From Dehalococcoidia bacterium (GTDB lineage: Bacteria; Chloroflexota; Dehalococcoidia; UBA2247): 6,260 nucleotides of DNA. Position 1 is the first letter of the stretch; the number at the start of each line of letters is the position of its first letter. The DNA is taken from assembly GCA_021159955.1 (NCBI GenBank), contig JAGHDJ010000118.1, positions 1 to 6,260 on the forward strand, read 5' to 3'. The notes under the pieces are model-generated. The model searched no databases, was not told the origin of the DNA, and was given only the letters and a program-made list of their open reading frames with translations. This document shows positions 1 through 5,919 of this stretch, piece after piece. Position numbers and translations under genes: made by a program.

Positions 1-31
1 ACGCCAGCGTGAATTGGAGAAAAAAGAGTAG
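1..31 (+). CDS. Possible C-terminal tail of a gene entering from the left (partial)
   Basis: Reading from base 2, the window opens with nine codons giving RQRELEKKE and then a TAG at 29-31. The highly charged, Glu/Lys/Arg-rich tail is typical of the soluble C-terminus of a real protein, and the repeat-rich non-coding stretch starts right after it. Nine residues cannot identify a family, and a chance open run this short is quite possible. No function is proposed. Confidence 0.3.
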   Translation, partial: RQRELEKKE

Positions 32-55
32 CATAGCGTCTTGCCTTTCCTCTCT

Positions 56-169
56 TGTCATTTACCATGAGCATGTAGCGCGACCCTTCAGGGTCGCCTT
101 GAGCGAGGCTAAAGCCTCGCGCTACTGACATTACAAAACCCTGATCTATCGGGGGGTGTGGCAATCTCA
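56..169 (+). repeat. Possible third, degenerate copy of the left-end repeat, split by the cloverleaf element
   Basis: The stretch begins TGTCATT...TGAGC (56-72) and ends GCAATCTCA (161-169), the same two ends as the better copy at 254-310. If the 51-bp palindrome at 75-125 is removed, 63 bp remain, close to the 57 bp of that copy. An internal CCCTGA (about 139-144) also lines up with CCCTGA in the other copy. The middle is poorly conserved, so this is an inference from matching ends, length and one internal block. The stretch may instead be a chance mosaic. Confidence 0.35.
75..125. repeat. Three-stem (cloverleaf-like) palindromic element
   Basis: All three stems are perfect. A closing stem GTAGC (75-79) pairs with GCTAC (121-125). 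Inside it is one hairpin with stem GCGACCC/GGGTCGC (80-86/91-97) and loop TTCA, then a second with stem GCGAGGC/GCCTCGC (103-109/114-120) and loop TAAA. CTTGA (98-102) separates them. Every base of the element is in a stem, a 4-nt loop or this linker. There is no T-run after it, so it is not a standard terminator. It resembles REP/MITE-type palindromes that are dispersed in many genomes and moved by enzymes encoded elsewhere. Dispersal in this genome cannot be seen from one copy. Confidence 0.75.
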
Positions 170-192
170 TCTAACAATCTCCTTCCTCGCCC

Positions 193-243
193 AGATTGCC
201 GCGCTTGCCCTTCACTTCGTCTAGGTCTGCGCTCGCAAAGACA
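193..243 (-). repeat. Left copy of a ~55-bp repeat, inverted relative to the copy at 254-310
   Basis: The stretch starts AGATTGC and ends in GACA. The reverse complement of 254-310 follows the same course: AGATTGC, then CGC, then a shared CCCTTC block, then CT..C, AGG, a GC-rich stretch, CTC, GC, AA.GACA. By eye roughly two thirds of positions agree, with a few short gaps. The two copies are 10 bp apart (244-253, A-rich), so a transcript could fold into a long imperfect hairpin. There is no convincing coding frame. This looks like a paired REP-like arrangement rather than a gene. Confidence 0.6.
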
Positions 244-253
244 AAAAAGAAGA

Positions 254-310
254 TGTCATTGCGGTGAGCCGAAGCCCTGAGTGCAGCGAAGGGTCCGCGT
301 AGCAATCTCA
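254..310 (+). repeat. Right copy of the ~55-bp repeat (TGTCATTGCG ... GCAATCTCA)
   Basis: This is the better preserved copy, running from TGTCATTGCG to GCAATCTCA. From memory, elements with a TGTCATTGCGA...GCAATCTC outline are a common intergenic repeat in several environmental bacterial lineages. The assignment here rests on the match to the inverted copy at 193-243. The element lies about 90 bp upstream of the DUF1648 gene and shows no insertion-sequence gene or obvious target duplication. The G-rich stretch after it (313-332) is nearly the same as 151-169, which follows the same order relative to the possible third copy. Confidence 0.6.
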
Positions 311-384
311 GTGGGGAGGTGTGGAAATATCAGATACATTCCAGATAGTAGAAAGGTAAATGCCAGTTATGCTACACTTTTTTC

Positions 385-393
385 GGAGGTGAT
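385..393 (+). promoter_or_regulatory. Strong ribosome binding site for the DUF1648 gene
   Basis: GGAGGTGAT is a near-perfect anti-16S match five bases before the ATG at 399. It decides the start: the next in-frame ATG (411) would be 17 bases away. No convincing -35/-10 pair was found between the repeats and this site. Confidence 0.85.
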
Positions 394-398
394 ATACT

Positions 399-920
399 AT
401 GTTACAAAAGATGAGCAAATATTATCCTGTAGCCCTTGAGCTTATCCCCATCATACTGATGGTGGCAGCTTTTTACATAGTTCTATCCAATTATTCCTCA
501 CTCCCCAGCACTATTCCCACTCACGTCAATGCTCAGGGAGTTGTCGATGGTTGGGGAGGAAGGAGTTCGGTCTTTGTTCTTCCCATACTAAATATTTTCG
601 TCTATCTCTTGCTCTCTTTTATCACTATCAACCTCGCTGACACTGATGATCCGATGCGATTCGTCAATATACCCAACAAGAAACATAAAGAGGATTTAAC
701 CGACACCCAAGTTGCAGAGTTGTGTATTTTTATCAGCCGCAGTGTCTTTACTCTGAAGATGCTGATGGGAGTGCTCGCCGTCTATAGTGTCTATGGCATC
801 GTTGGGATTGCTATGGGGAGGGTGACTGATATGGGGGATGCCTTCTATCCCATTGTAGGGTTGATAGTTGCTACCATCGCATTTTTGGTGTGGAAAGTGC
901 TTCGTATCAGCAACAGCTGA
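399..920 (+). CDS. DUF1648 family membrane protein (SdpI-like N-terminal domain)
   Basis: The product is a 173-residue, predicted four-pass membrane protein of unknown role. The first helix (about 12-30) leads into the DUF1648 signature LPSTIPTHVN followed by G..DGWG (about 35-52). Further hydrophobic segments lie at about 57-80, 115-140 and 148-167, and a charged, soluble stretch sits at 81-107. DUF1648 is found at the N-terminus of Bacillus SdpI-type immunity/signalling proteins and in many small stand-alone membrane proteins. This one lacks the longer SdpI C-terminal part, so an immunity role should not be assumed. The start is fixed by a strong ribosome binding site. It is the only gene on its strand here and ends 1 bp from the convergent znuB stop. 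The family call is firm; the function is unknown. Confidence 0.85.
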   Translation: MLQKMSKYYPVALELIPIILMVAAFYIVLSNYSSLPSTIPTHVNAQGVVDGWGGRSSVFVLPILNIFVYLLLSFITINLADTDDPMRFVNIPNKKHKEDLTDTQVAELCIFISRSVFTLKMLMGVLAVYSVYGIVGIAMGRVTDMGDAFYPIVGLIVATIAFLVWKVLRISNS

Positions 921-967
921 TTTATTTGTTGCCGTGAGAGTTGAAAGCTGTTGTAGAAAGTTTTTTT
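911..967 (+). terminator. Weak candidate terminator for the DUF1648 gene, inside the znuB 3' end
   Basis: CAACAGCT (911-918) and AGCTGTTG (946-953) form a perfect 8-bp inverted repeat spanning both convergent stop codons. It is followed seven bases later by a run of seven T (961-967) on the plus strand. The 27-nt loop and the gap before the T-run make it a poor intrinsic terminator. In the minus direction no T-run follows, so it would not act for the zinc operon. Confidence 0.3.
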
Positions 968-1782
968 ATTCTGTTTCGTCTGCTGCGTATCTTTGATACT
1001 GCCAGAGAAATGAGCAGGACACTTCCGCTGACCAGTATAATGGTAGCTCCGGAGGCGAGGTCCAGTTCGTAAGATAACCACAAGCCGGCAAAGGTAAATA
1101 TTGCACCGAAGATGGTAGACAGAAGCATCATCTTGCGCAGGTTGGTGGTGCACATCTTTGCCAGGCTCGCCGGTATAGTGAGCATTGAGATGACCAGTAT
1201 GATGCCCACCACTCTCATCAATATCACTACGGTAAGGGCAATCATGCACAGTAGCAGGAGATAGAGTCTCTCTACAGGGACTCCCATTACTCTACCGAAT
1301 TCCTCGTCAAAAGAGAGCACCATAAATTCCTTGTAGAGTGCTACAACTATTACTGCTATCACTATGTCCAGTATTATCATCAGGGTAATGTCAGATGTGG
1401 GAACCGTCAGGATGTTGCCAAATAGATAGCTGAACAAATCGGGAGCATATCCTGGGCTCAAGCCGATGAAGATTATGCCCATTGCCATACCCATTGACCA
1501 TAGTATTCCGATGGCGGTATCTTCGGGTAGCTTCGTTCTTTTACTCACCAGTCCCATTCCCAGAGCTGAGGCTACGGTGAAAAATGTGGCTGTGATAACG
1601 GGGTTTACTCCCAGCAGGTATCCCAGCCCGACTCCACCAAAGGATGCGTGAGCTATACCGCCGCTGATGAATACTATTTTCTTAACTACTACATATACCC
1701 CTATAATGCCGCATGCCACTGATGCCAGCAGTCCTGCAATGAGGGCATTCTGCATAAATTCAAATTGTAGAGCTTCCAGCAT
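922..1782 (-). CDS. znuB: Zinc/manganese-type ABC transporter permease (ABC-3 family)
   Basis: The 286-residue integral membrane permease forms the channel of the metal uptake transporter with the ATPase encoded upstream. It is almost wholly hydrophobic, with seven to nine likely helices from about residue 12 to 265. ABC-3 family hallmarks are visible: [14 protein letters not shown] (about 41-54), [18 protein letters not shown] (about 108-125), the cytoplasmic loop [13 protein letters not shown] (about 157-169) that should contact the ATPase, and [10 protein letters not shown] (about 199-208). The C-terminus is basic ([11 protein letters not shown]) and cytoplasmic. The length is normal for the family. 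It is the last gene of the operon, starting 3 bp after the znuC stop, with its ribosome binding site (AAGGAG, 1792-1797) inside znuC. Sequence alone does not separate zinc from manganese for this subunit; zinc is taken from the binding protein and operator. Confidence 0.92.
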   Translation of the reverse strand: MLEALQFEFMQNALIAGLLASVACGIIGVYVVVKKIVFISGGIAHASFGGVGLGYLLGVNPVITATFFTVASALGMGLVSKRTKLPEDTAIGILWSMGMAMGIIFIGLSPGYAPDLFSYLFGNILTVPTSDITLMIILDIVIAVIVVALYKEFMVLSFDEEFGRVMGVPVERLYLLLLCMIALTVVILMRVVGIILVISMLTIPASLAKMCTTNLRKMMLLSTIFGAIFTFAGLWLSYELDLASGATIILVSGSVLLISLAVSKIRSRRNRIKKLSTTAFNSHGNK

Positions 1783-1785
1783 GTC

Positions 1786-2544
1786 TTAATGCTCCTTCAA
1801 CACGCGATGGGGAATAGTTCCGTGTGCTATCATTTGCACCGGGCACTTATAGGTGGCTTCCAGCACCTCGGGTGAGATTTCCGAGGAGCCATGATAGAAC
1901 AATTGTCGATTCAGGCAGGCGAGCTTGTCCACATAGATGGAGACGGCGCCGATATCGTGGGATACTATCACTATTGCCATTCTTTGTTTCAGACCTTCCA
2001 GTGTCTCGTAAAATTCGGTCTGTGTGGCAGCGTCGACGCTGGATGTGGGTTCGTCAAGAAGCAGCAATTTCGGTTTGGATACCAGCGCTCGGGCTATGAA
2101 AACCCTCTGCTGTTCTCCCCCTGACAGTTTCCCTATCTGATGCTCTTCATAATCCAGCATTCCTATTGACTTTAAGGCACTGCGGGCTGATTTTCTGTCC
2201 TCTTCGCTGTATCTTTTGAATAATCTCGTTCTCCCGCAGTGTCCCATCAGCACCACATCTATGGCGTTTATGGGAAAGTCGCGGGCAAATAGATTATACT
2301 GGGGGACATAGCCGACGACACTGTGTCTTTTTTCGGGGGGCTCTCCCATAATGGAAATTTTCCCTCTACTCGGTTTAATCAATCCCAGTATCACCTTGAG
2401 AAGAGTGGTCTTGCCTCCGCCATTAGGCCCGATGATTCCGAGAAAATCACCCTGCTCTACAGTCAGGTTGATTCCCTCCAGTGCGGGTGCACCGTCGTAA
2501 TATACCCAGACATCTTCTAGTTTTACAATTTCTTTGTCAGTCAT
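1786..2544 (-). CDS. znuC: Zinc/manganese-type ABC transporter ATP-binding protein
   Basis: The 252-residue cytoplasmic ATPase powers metal import through ZnuB. All nucleotide-binding elements are intact: Walker A GPNGGGKTT (39-47), with the GGGK form usual in zinc/manganese importers, Q-loop Gln82 in YVPQ, signature LSGGEQQR (140-147), Walker B LLLLDEP (160-166) with catalytic Glu165, and switch His196 in VSHD. The C-terminal end (CPVQMIAHG...PHRVL) is the tail commonly seen in ZnuC-type proteins. The ATG lies 2 bp after the znuA stop, and a GGAG ribosome site (2550-2553) sits inside the end of znuA, which suggests coupled translation. The gene is full length, with nothing missing. Confidence 0.95.
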   Translation of the reverse strand: MTDKEIVKLEDVWVYYDGAPALEGINLTVEQGDFLGIIGPNGGGKTTLLKVILGLIKPSRGKISIMGEPPEKRHSVVGYVPQYNLFARDFPINAIDVVLMGHCGRTRLFKRYSEEDRKSARSALKSIGMLDYEEHQIGKLSGGEQQRVFIARALVSKPKLLLLDEPTSSVDAATQTEFYETLEGLKQRMAIVIVSHDIGAVSIYVDKLACLNRQLFYHGSSEISPEVLEATYKCPVQMIAHGTIPHRVLKEH

Positions 2545-2546
2545 AT

Positions 2547-3437
2547 CTACTCCATCACCTGAATCAGTTCGCCCAGCAGTGTCTGCATATTTGCGAGGTA
2601 ATCTTTTTTCAGTGGGTCAACGAGAATAACCTTGCCCTCTATGGCATCGGCGATAACCCTTGCACTCTCCGGATTAAATTGCGGTGAAGCAAAAATTACC
2701 TTTATGTTATACCGTTTGGCTTGCTCTATCAGGTGAAGCAGTCCCTCCGCTGTTGGTTCTTTTCCCTCTTTTTCAATGGGTATCATAGTGAGACCGTATT
2801 CGTGGGCAAAGTATCCGAAGGCGGGATGATAAACCATAAATACAGGGTTGGTGACCTTAGATAGACCTTCTCTGATGTCCTCGTCCAGTTCACTGAGTTC
2901 CTGCAGATAAGAGTTGCAGTTTTCTCTGTAGTAATCTGCATTACTTGGGTCAATCTGCATCAGCCCATCGCAGATATTTTGCACCATCACCTTTGCATTT
3001 ACCGGAGACACCCATATGTGCGGATCTATAGAGCCATTATGCACGCCCGTTTCCTGCAGTTGAATTCTTTCGCAGCAGTCAATAACCAGCATTTCCTTAT
3101 TTTGCTCTGCTAATTTGTCCATCCAAGCTAATTCAAAATTTATACCCGAACCAACTTTAGCATACATCTTTGCCTCGGATACTGCCACCATTTGAGAAGG
3201 GGAGGGTTCGTATGTGTGAGGGCTTGCTCCCGGCGGCACCATTACCGTTACCTCTACCTTTTCTCCGCCAACGTTTTCTACAAATTCTGCCTGCGGCAGT
3301 ATGGTGACAGCTACCCCTATTTTTTCTACTGGCTTTGCTGCTTCCTGTGTGCAGGAGATAGTGAGGGGTGATAGTATGGTTATAAGTGCTGCTACCAGTG
3401 ATAGCAGGGCGAGTTTATTAAGTGGCTGTTTTTTCAT
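2547..3437 (-). CDS. znuA: Zinc ABC transporter substrate-binding lipoprotein (cluster A-I)
   Basis: The 296-residue extracytoplasmic protein captures the metal and delivers it to ZnuB. The chosen ATG (3437) gives a clean signal peptide (MKKQPLNKLALLSL...) ending in a lipobox-like TISC with the lipid-carrying Cys at residue 29. An in-frame ATG 48 bases further out would add a charged, non-signal leader. Expected metal ligands are visible at His74 (GASPHTYEP), His140 (IDPHIW), His204 (VYHPAFGYF) and Asp274 (LVDPL). His at the third site, where manganese binders such as PsaA have Glu, favours zinc. The His-rich loop of many ZnuA proteins is absent; its usual place before DPHIW is short and contains adjacent cysteines (121-122). 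The start overlaps the end of the regulator gene by 20 bp, and only a weak purine-rich ribosome site precedes it, so translation is probably coupled. Confidence 0.93.
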   Translation of the reverse strand: MKKQPLNKLALLSLVAALITILSPLTISCTQEAAKPVEKIGVAVTILPQAEFVENVGGEKVEVTVMVPPGASPHTYEPSPSQMVAVSEAKMYAKVGSGINFELAWMDKLAEQNKEMLVIDCCERIQLQETGVHNGSIDPHIWVSPVNAKVMVQNICDGLMQIDPSNADYYRENCNSYLQELSELDEDIREGLSKVTNPVFMVYHPAFGYFAHEYGLTMIPIEKEGKEPTAEGLLHLIEQAKRYNIKVIFASPQFNPESARVIADAIEGKVILVDPLKKDYLANMQTLLGELIQVME

Positions 3438-3885
3438 TCTTTTCTCTTTTGGCTGTGATTGTTTGGCAGTGACAACACAGGCCATGAAATTCCAACAGGT
3501 GCTCTTCTATCTCAAAACCCGTTTCTAGTGATAATCTCTTCTCCAGTGCTCCCAGTCCGCAGTCAGTAAAATCAATTACCTTGCCGCATTCGGAGCAGAT
3601 GAGGTGATGGTGGGGCTTGTCGGTCTCCCGCATCAGGTAGCTGTGGTTGTTATCAAGGGTGTGCAATTCACAGATGAGCCCCAAACCTGACAGTATATCC
3701 AGTGTGCGATAGACAGTTACCAGCCCAACGCGTGGATGTTTCTGTCGTGCCTTCTCATATATGGTGGAAGGGGTCATATGCTCGTTGCTGTGAACGAGTA
3801 CATCTACCACCACGCGCCTCTGTGGCGTGACCTTGTAATTGTGTTCTCTTAGTATGTCTGCCAGTTTATCTGTTGTAAGTCTCAC
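3418..3885 (-). CDS. zur: Fur-family metalloregulator, probably the zinc-uptake repressor
   Basis: The 155-residue dimeric DNA-binding repressor is expected to sense the transported metal. An N-terminal winged helix (about 1-80) contains the recognition helix region VGLVTVYRTLDIL (53-65). The C-terminal dimerisation domain has the structural zinc cysteines C97-x2-C100 and C137-x2-C140. Likely sensing residues include His75, His81, His92-94, Asp105 and His134. The start is GTG; in-frame stops lie just upstream, so no longer start exists. The purine-rich AGAAGG sits unusually close to it. It is the first gene of the operon and overlaps znuA by 20 bp. Zur is inferred from the transporter next door and the operator. 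By-eye alignment finds no cysteine where E. coli Zur has Cys77 and Cys88 (here His75 and Arg86), so a Fur- or PerR-like metal choice is not excluded. Confidence 0.85.
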   Translation of the reverse strand: MRLTTDKLADILREHNYKVTPQRRVVVDVLVHSNEHMTPSTIYEKARQKHPRVGLVTVYRTLDILSGLGLICELHTLDNNHSYLMRETDKPHHHLICSECGKVIDFTDCGLGALEKRLSLETGFEIEEHLLEFHGLCCHCQTITAKREKNEKTAT

Positions 3886-3896
3886 ACCTTCTCACT

Positions 3897-3917
3897 AACT
3901 GAAAACGTTTTTCAATT
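3897..3917 (-). promoter_or_regulatory. Palindromic operator, Zur-box-like, over the operon start site
   Basis: This is a 21-bp inverted repeat with 9-bp arms that match at 8 of 9 positions around a 3-bp centre. The 15-bp core (3900-3914), read on the minus strand, is TGAAAAACGTTTTCA. From memory, the actinobacterial Zur box has the form TGAAAATNATTTTCA, identical at both 6-bp outer arms; the E. coli Fur box does not fit. It begins a few bases after the -10 element and covers the predicted +1, so a bound repressor would block initiation of its own operon. Confidence 0.8.
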
Positions 3918-3920
3918 AGC

Positions 3921-3949
3921 ATGATAAAGGTATCTGGTGTTGTTGTCAA
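3921..3949 (-). promoter_or_regulatory. Near-consensus sigma-70-type promoter of the zur-znuACB operon
   Basis: On the minus strand a perfect TTGACA (-35, 3944-3949) is followed after exactly 17 bp by TATCAT (-10, 3921-3926, five of six matches). Transcription would start near 3914, giving a leader of about 29 nt before the GTG at 3885. A strong promoter combined with an operator on its start site fits a gene set that is silent by repression and strongly expressed when derepressed. Confidence 0.8.
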
Positions 3950-4025
3950 TAGCACATCCATCTATTGCTAAAAAATCCGCTTAGTTATATCCTTACTGTT
4001 CGGTGTTGCAGTTGTTATGAAGCGG

Positions 4026-4031
4026 TATAAT
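4026..4031 (+). promoter_or_regulatory. Candidate -10 element for typA
   Basis: A perfect TATAAT lies about 70 bp before the typA ATG. No good -35 is found at 16-18 bp; the nearest candidate, TTGCAG (4006-4011), is only 14 bp away. This makes it a plausible but unproven promoter. It does not overlap the operon promoter that faces the other way. The rest of the divergent gap shows nothing else I can support. Confidence 0.35.
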
Positions 4032-4100
4032 TGTGCGGGTAACACATTGGTTTAAAATATACTGCAAATATAGGTTAATAAAGGTAAGGGTTCGTCATAT

Positions 4101-5912
4101 ATGAATTGTCGCGATGATGTAAGAAATGTAGCTATTATTGCTCATGTGGATCACGGCAAGACCACGCTGGTAGATGCCATGCTCAAGCAGAGCAAGGTTT
4201 TCCGTGATAATCAGGTTGTGGGCGAGTTGATAATGGATAGTAATACCCTGGAGAGGGAAAAGGGGATTACTATTATGTCCAAGAACACAGCAGTAGTTTA
4301 CAAGGGTATCAAAATCAATATTGTCGATACACCGGGGCATGCTGATTTCAGCGGGGAAGTAGAGCGTGTTATGAGTATGGCGGATGGCTGCCTGCTCCTG
4401 GTGGATTCCGTAGAAGGGCCTATGCCCCAGACCAAGTTTGTGCTTCGCCACGCTCTGCAGGGTGGGCTGAAAATCATTGTGATTATCAACAAGATAGACA
4501 GAAAAAATGCGCGAATTCCAGAGGTAATCGAGCTTATTCAGGACATGTTTCTTGAGCTGGCGACCACCTCTGACCAGCTGGATTTCGAGCTGTTGTATGC
4601 CAATGCTAAAGAGGGTTTTGCTATGACTGAACTGGGTCAGCAGAGCAAAGATATTTACCCTATCTTTGATTGTATATTGAAAAATGTGCCGCCGCCCCAG
4701 GTTGAGAGCGGACCATTCCAGATGCTGGTTTCGAATCTGGACTATGACAGTCACAAGGGCAAGATTGCCATTGGCAGAATATGGAGAGGAAAGGTTGCCC
4801 ATCGCGACCATGTTGTTACTATGGGTGTTGATGGAACCAGTGCTGAGTATGAGGTTGCTGAAGTGTTTACCTATCTTGGACTCAGCCGTATGAAGGTAGA
4901 GCAAGCTGAGGCGGGTGATATTGTAGCGGTAACGGGTATCAAGCAGGTCAATATCGGAGATACCATTGCCAGCCCGGAAAAACAGGAAGCTCTGCAGCGC
5001 ATTGAGATTGGTGAGCCAACGGTGGAGATGGCTTTTATTGTGAACACCTCGCCCTTTGCTGGTAGGGAGGGGCTCTTTTGCACCACGCGCCAGTTGAGGG
5101 AACGGCTCTATAAAGAACTGGATACCAACCTCAGTCTCAAGGTGGAGGATATGAACGGCGCTGGCACCTTTTTGGTAAAGGGTAGAGGGGAATTGCACCT
5201 GTCTGTTCTGATTGAAACTATGCGCAGAGAAGGTTACGAATTTGAAATCTCAAAGCCGAAAGCTATCACCAAAATAATCGATGGTAAAACTATGGAGCCC
5301 ATAGAGGCGCTCACCATCGATACCAGTGCTGAATATATTGGTGTCTTAACCGAGATGTTAAGCAAGCGACAGGCACAGCTTACAGATATGAATAACGATG
5401 GCAGTGATAATGTGAGGCTGGTATTTCAGGTGCCCACCAAGGGACTTTTGGGGTTCCGCAGTCCTTTCCTTACCTCAACTCGCGGCGAAGGCATTATGAA
5501 TACCACCTTTCTTGGTTATGAACCGTGGCGGGGAGAGGTTGTCTCAACGCGCAGTGGGGCTTTGGTAGCTTCGGAAAGGGGTGTTGCTACTACATATGGC
5601 CTCAACAAGGCACAGGGGAGAGGGGTTACCTTCATTGAATCCGGCACTCAGGTTTATGAGGGGATGATAGTGGGAATGAGTCCAAGGATGCAGGACATAC
5701 CGGTAAACGTATGCAGAGAAAAGAAGAAAACCAATGTGAGGGCATCTACGTCTGATATTGCGGTAAAGCTGGCCCCTGCTCTCAACTTGAGTCTTGAGCA
5801 GTCAATTGACTTCATCAATAAAGATGAGCTGGTTGAAGTAACGCCCAAGAACATCAGGCTGAGAAAGAAGATTCTCCTGCATTCGCAGCGACTAAGGGGT
5901 AGCTCAGCATAA
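4101..5912 (+). CDS. typA: Ribosome-associated GTPase TypA/BipA
   Basis: The 603-residue translational GTPase of the EF-G/LepA superfamily binds the 70S ribosome and helps 50S assembly and growth under cold or other stress. It is full length for the family. The GTPase domain (about 5-200) has G1 AHVDHGKTT (14-22), G2 GITIM (55-59, Thr57), G3 DTPGH (76-80, with His80 the likely catalytic histidine), G4 NKID (130-133) and a G5-like YANAKEG (166-172). A beta-barrel domain follows (about 200-300), then EF-G-type domains including [18 protein letters not shown] (about 362-379), and the BipA-specific C-terminal domain with [11 protein letters not shown] and RLRKKIL. The start fits the family, whose N-terminus begins just before RN(I/V)AIIAHVDHG; a GGTAAGGG purine stretch lies about 10 bases upstream. 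It is divergent from the zinc operon and ends 7 bp before a convergent gene. No link to metal uptake is evident. Confidence 0.96.
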   Translation: MNCRDDVRNVAIIAHVDHGKTTLVDAMLKQSKVFRDNQVVGELIMDSNTLEREKGITIMSKNTAVVYKGIKINIVDTPGHADFSGEVERVMSMADGCLLLVDSVEGPMPQTKFVLRHALQGGLKIIVIINKIDRKNARIPEVIELIQDMFLELATTSDQLDFELLYANAKEGFAMTELGQQSKDIYPIFDCILKNVPPPQVESGPFQMLVSNLDYDSHKGKIAIGRIWRGKVAHRDHVVTMGVDGTSAEYEVAEVFTYLGLSRMKVEQAEAGDIVAVTGIKQVNIGDTIASPEKQEALQRIEIGEPTVEMAFIVNTSPFAGREGLFCTTRQLRERLYKELDTNLSLKVEDMNGAGTFLVKGRGELHLSVLIETMRREGYEFEISKPKAITKIIDGKTMEPIEALTIDTSAEYIGVLTEMLSKRQAQLTDMNNDGSDNVRLVFQVPTKGLLGFRSPFLTSTRGEGIMNTTFLGYEPWRGEVVSTRSGALVASERGVATTYGLNKAQGRGVTFIESGTQVYEGMIVGMSPRMQDIPVNVCREKKKTNVRASTSDIAVKLAPALNLSLEQSIDFINKDELVEVTPKNIRLRKKILLHSQRLRGSSA

Positions 5913-5919
5913 ATTTGCC

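Noticed and set aside
56..332. CRISPR array or insertion sequence at the left end
   Set aside because: The repeats are inverted, diverged and unevenly spaced, with no regular spacers. No transposase frame or terminal inverted repeats of an IS are present.
845..1249. A 134-codon minus-strand frame overlapping znuB
   Set aside because: It overlaps the znuB coding sequence in another frame, has a low-complexity His/Gln-rich translation and no family resemblance.
3438..3485. A longer ZnuA start at the ATG of 3485
   Set aside because: It would extend the overlap with the regulator gene to 68 bp and put a charged leader before an otherwise typical lipoprotein signal peptide.
3897..3917. Reading the palindrome as a classical Fur (iron) box or as a transcription terminator
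   Set aside because: It does not match the GATAATGATAATCATTATC-type box. It also lies upstream of the operon's start codon, between promoter and gene, with no T-run.
4095..5198. A 367-codon open frame on the minus strand opposite typA
   Set aside because: It lies in codon register with typA, where antisense stops need TTA, CTA or TCA sense codons. typA rarely uses these, so the frame stays open by codon bias. The translation shows no domain, and typA is unmistakable.
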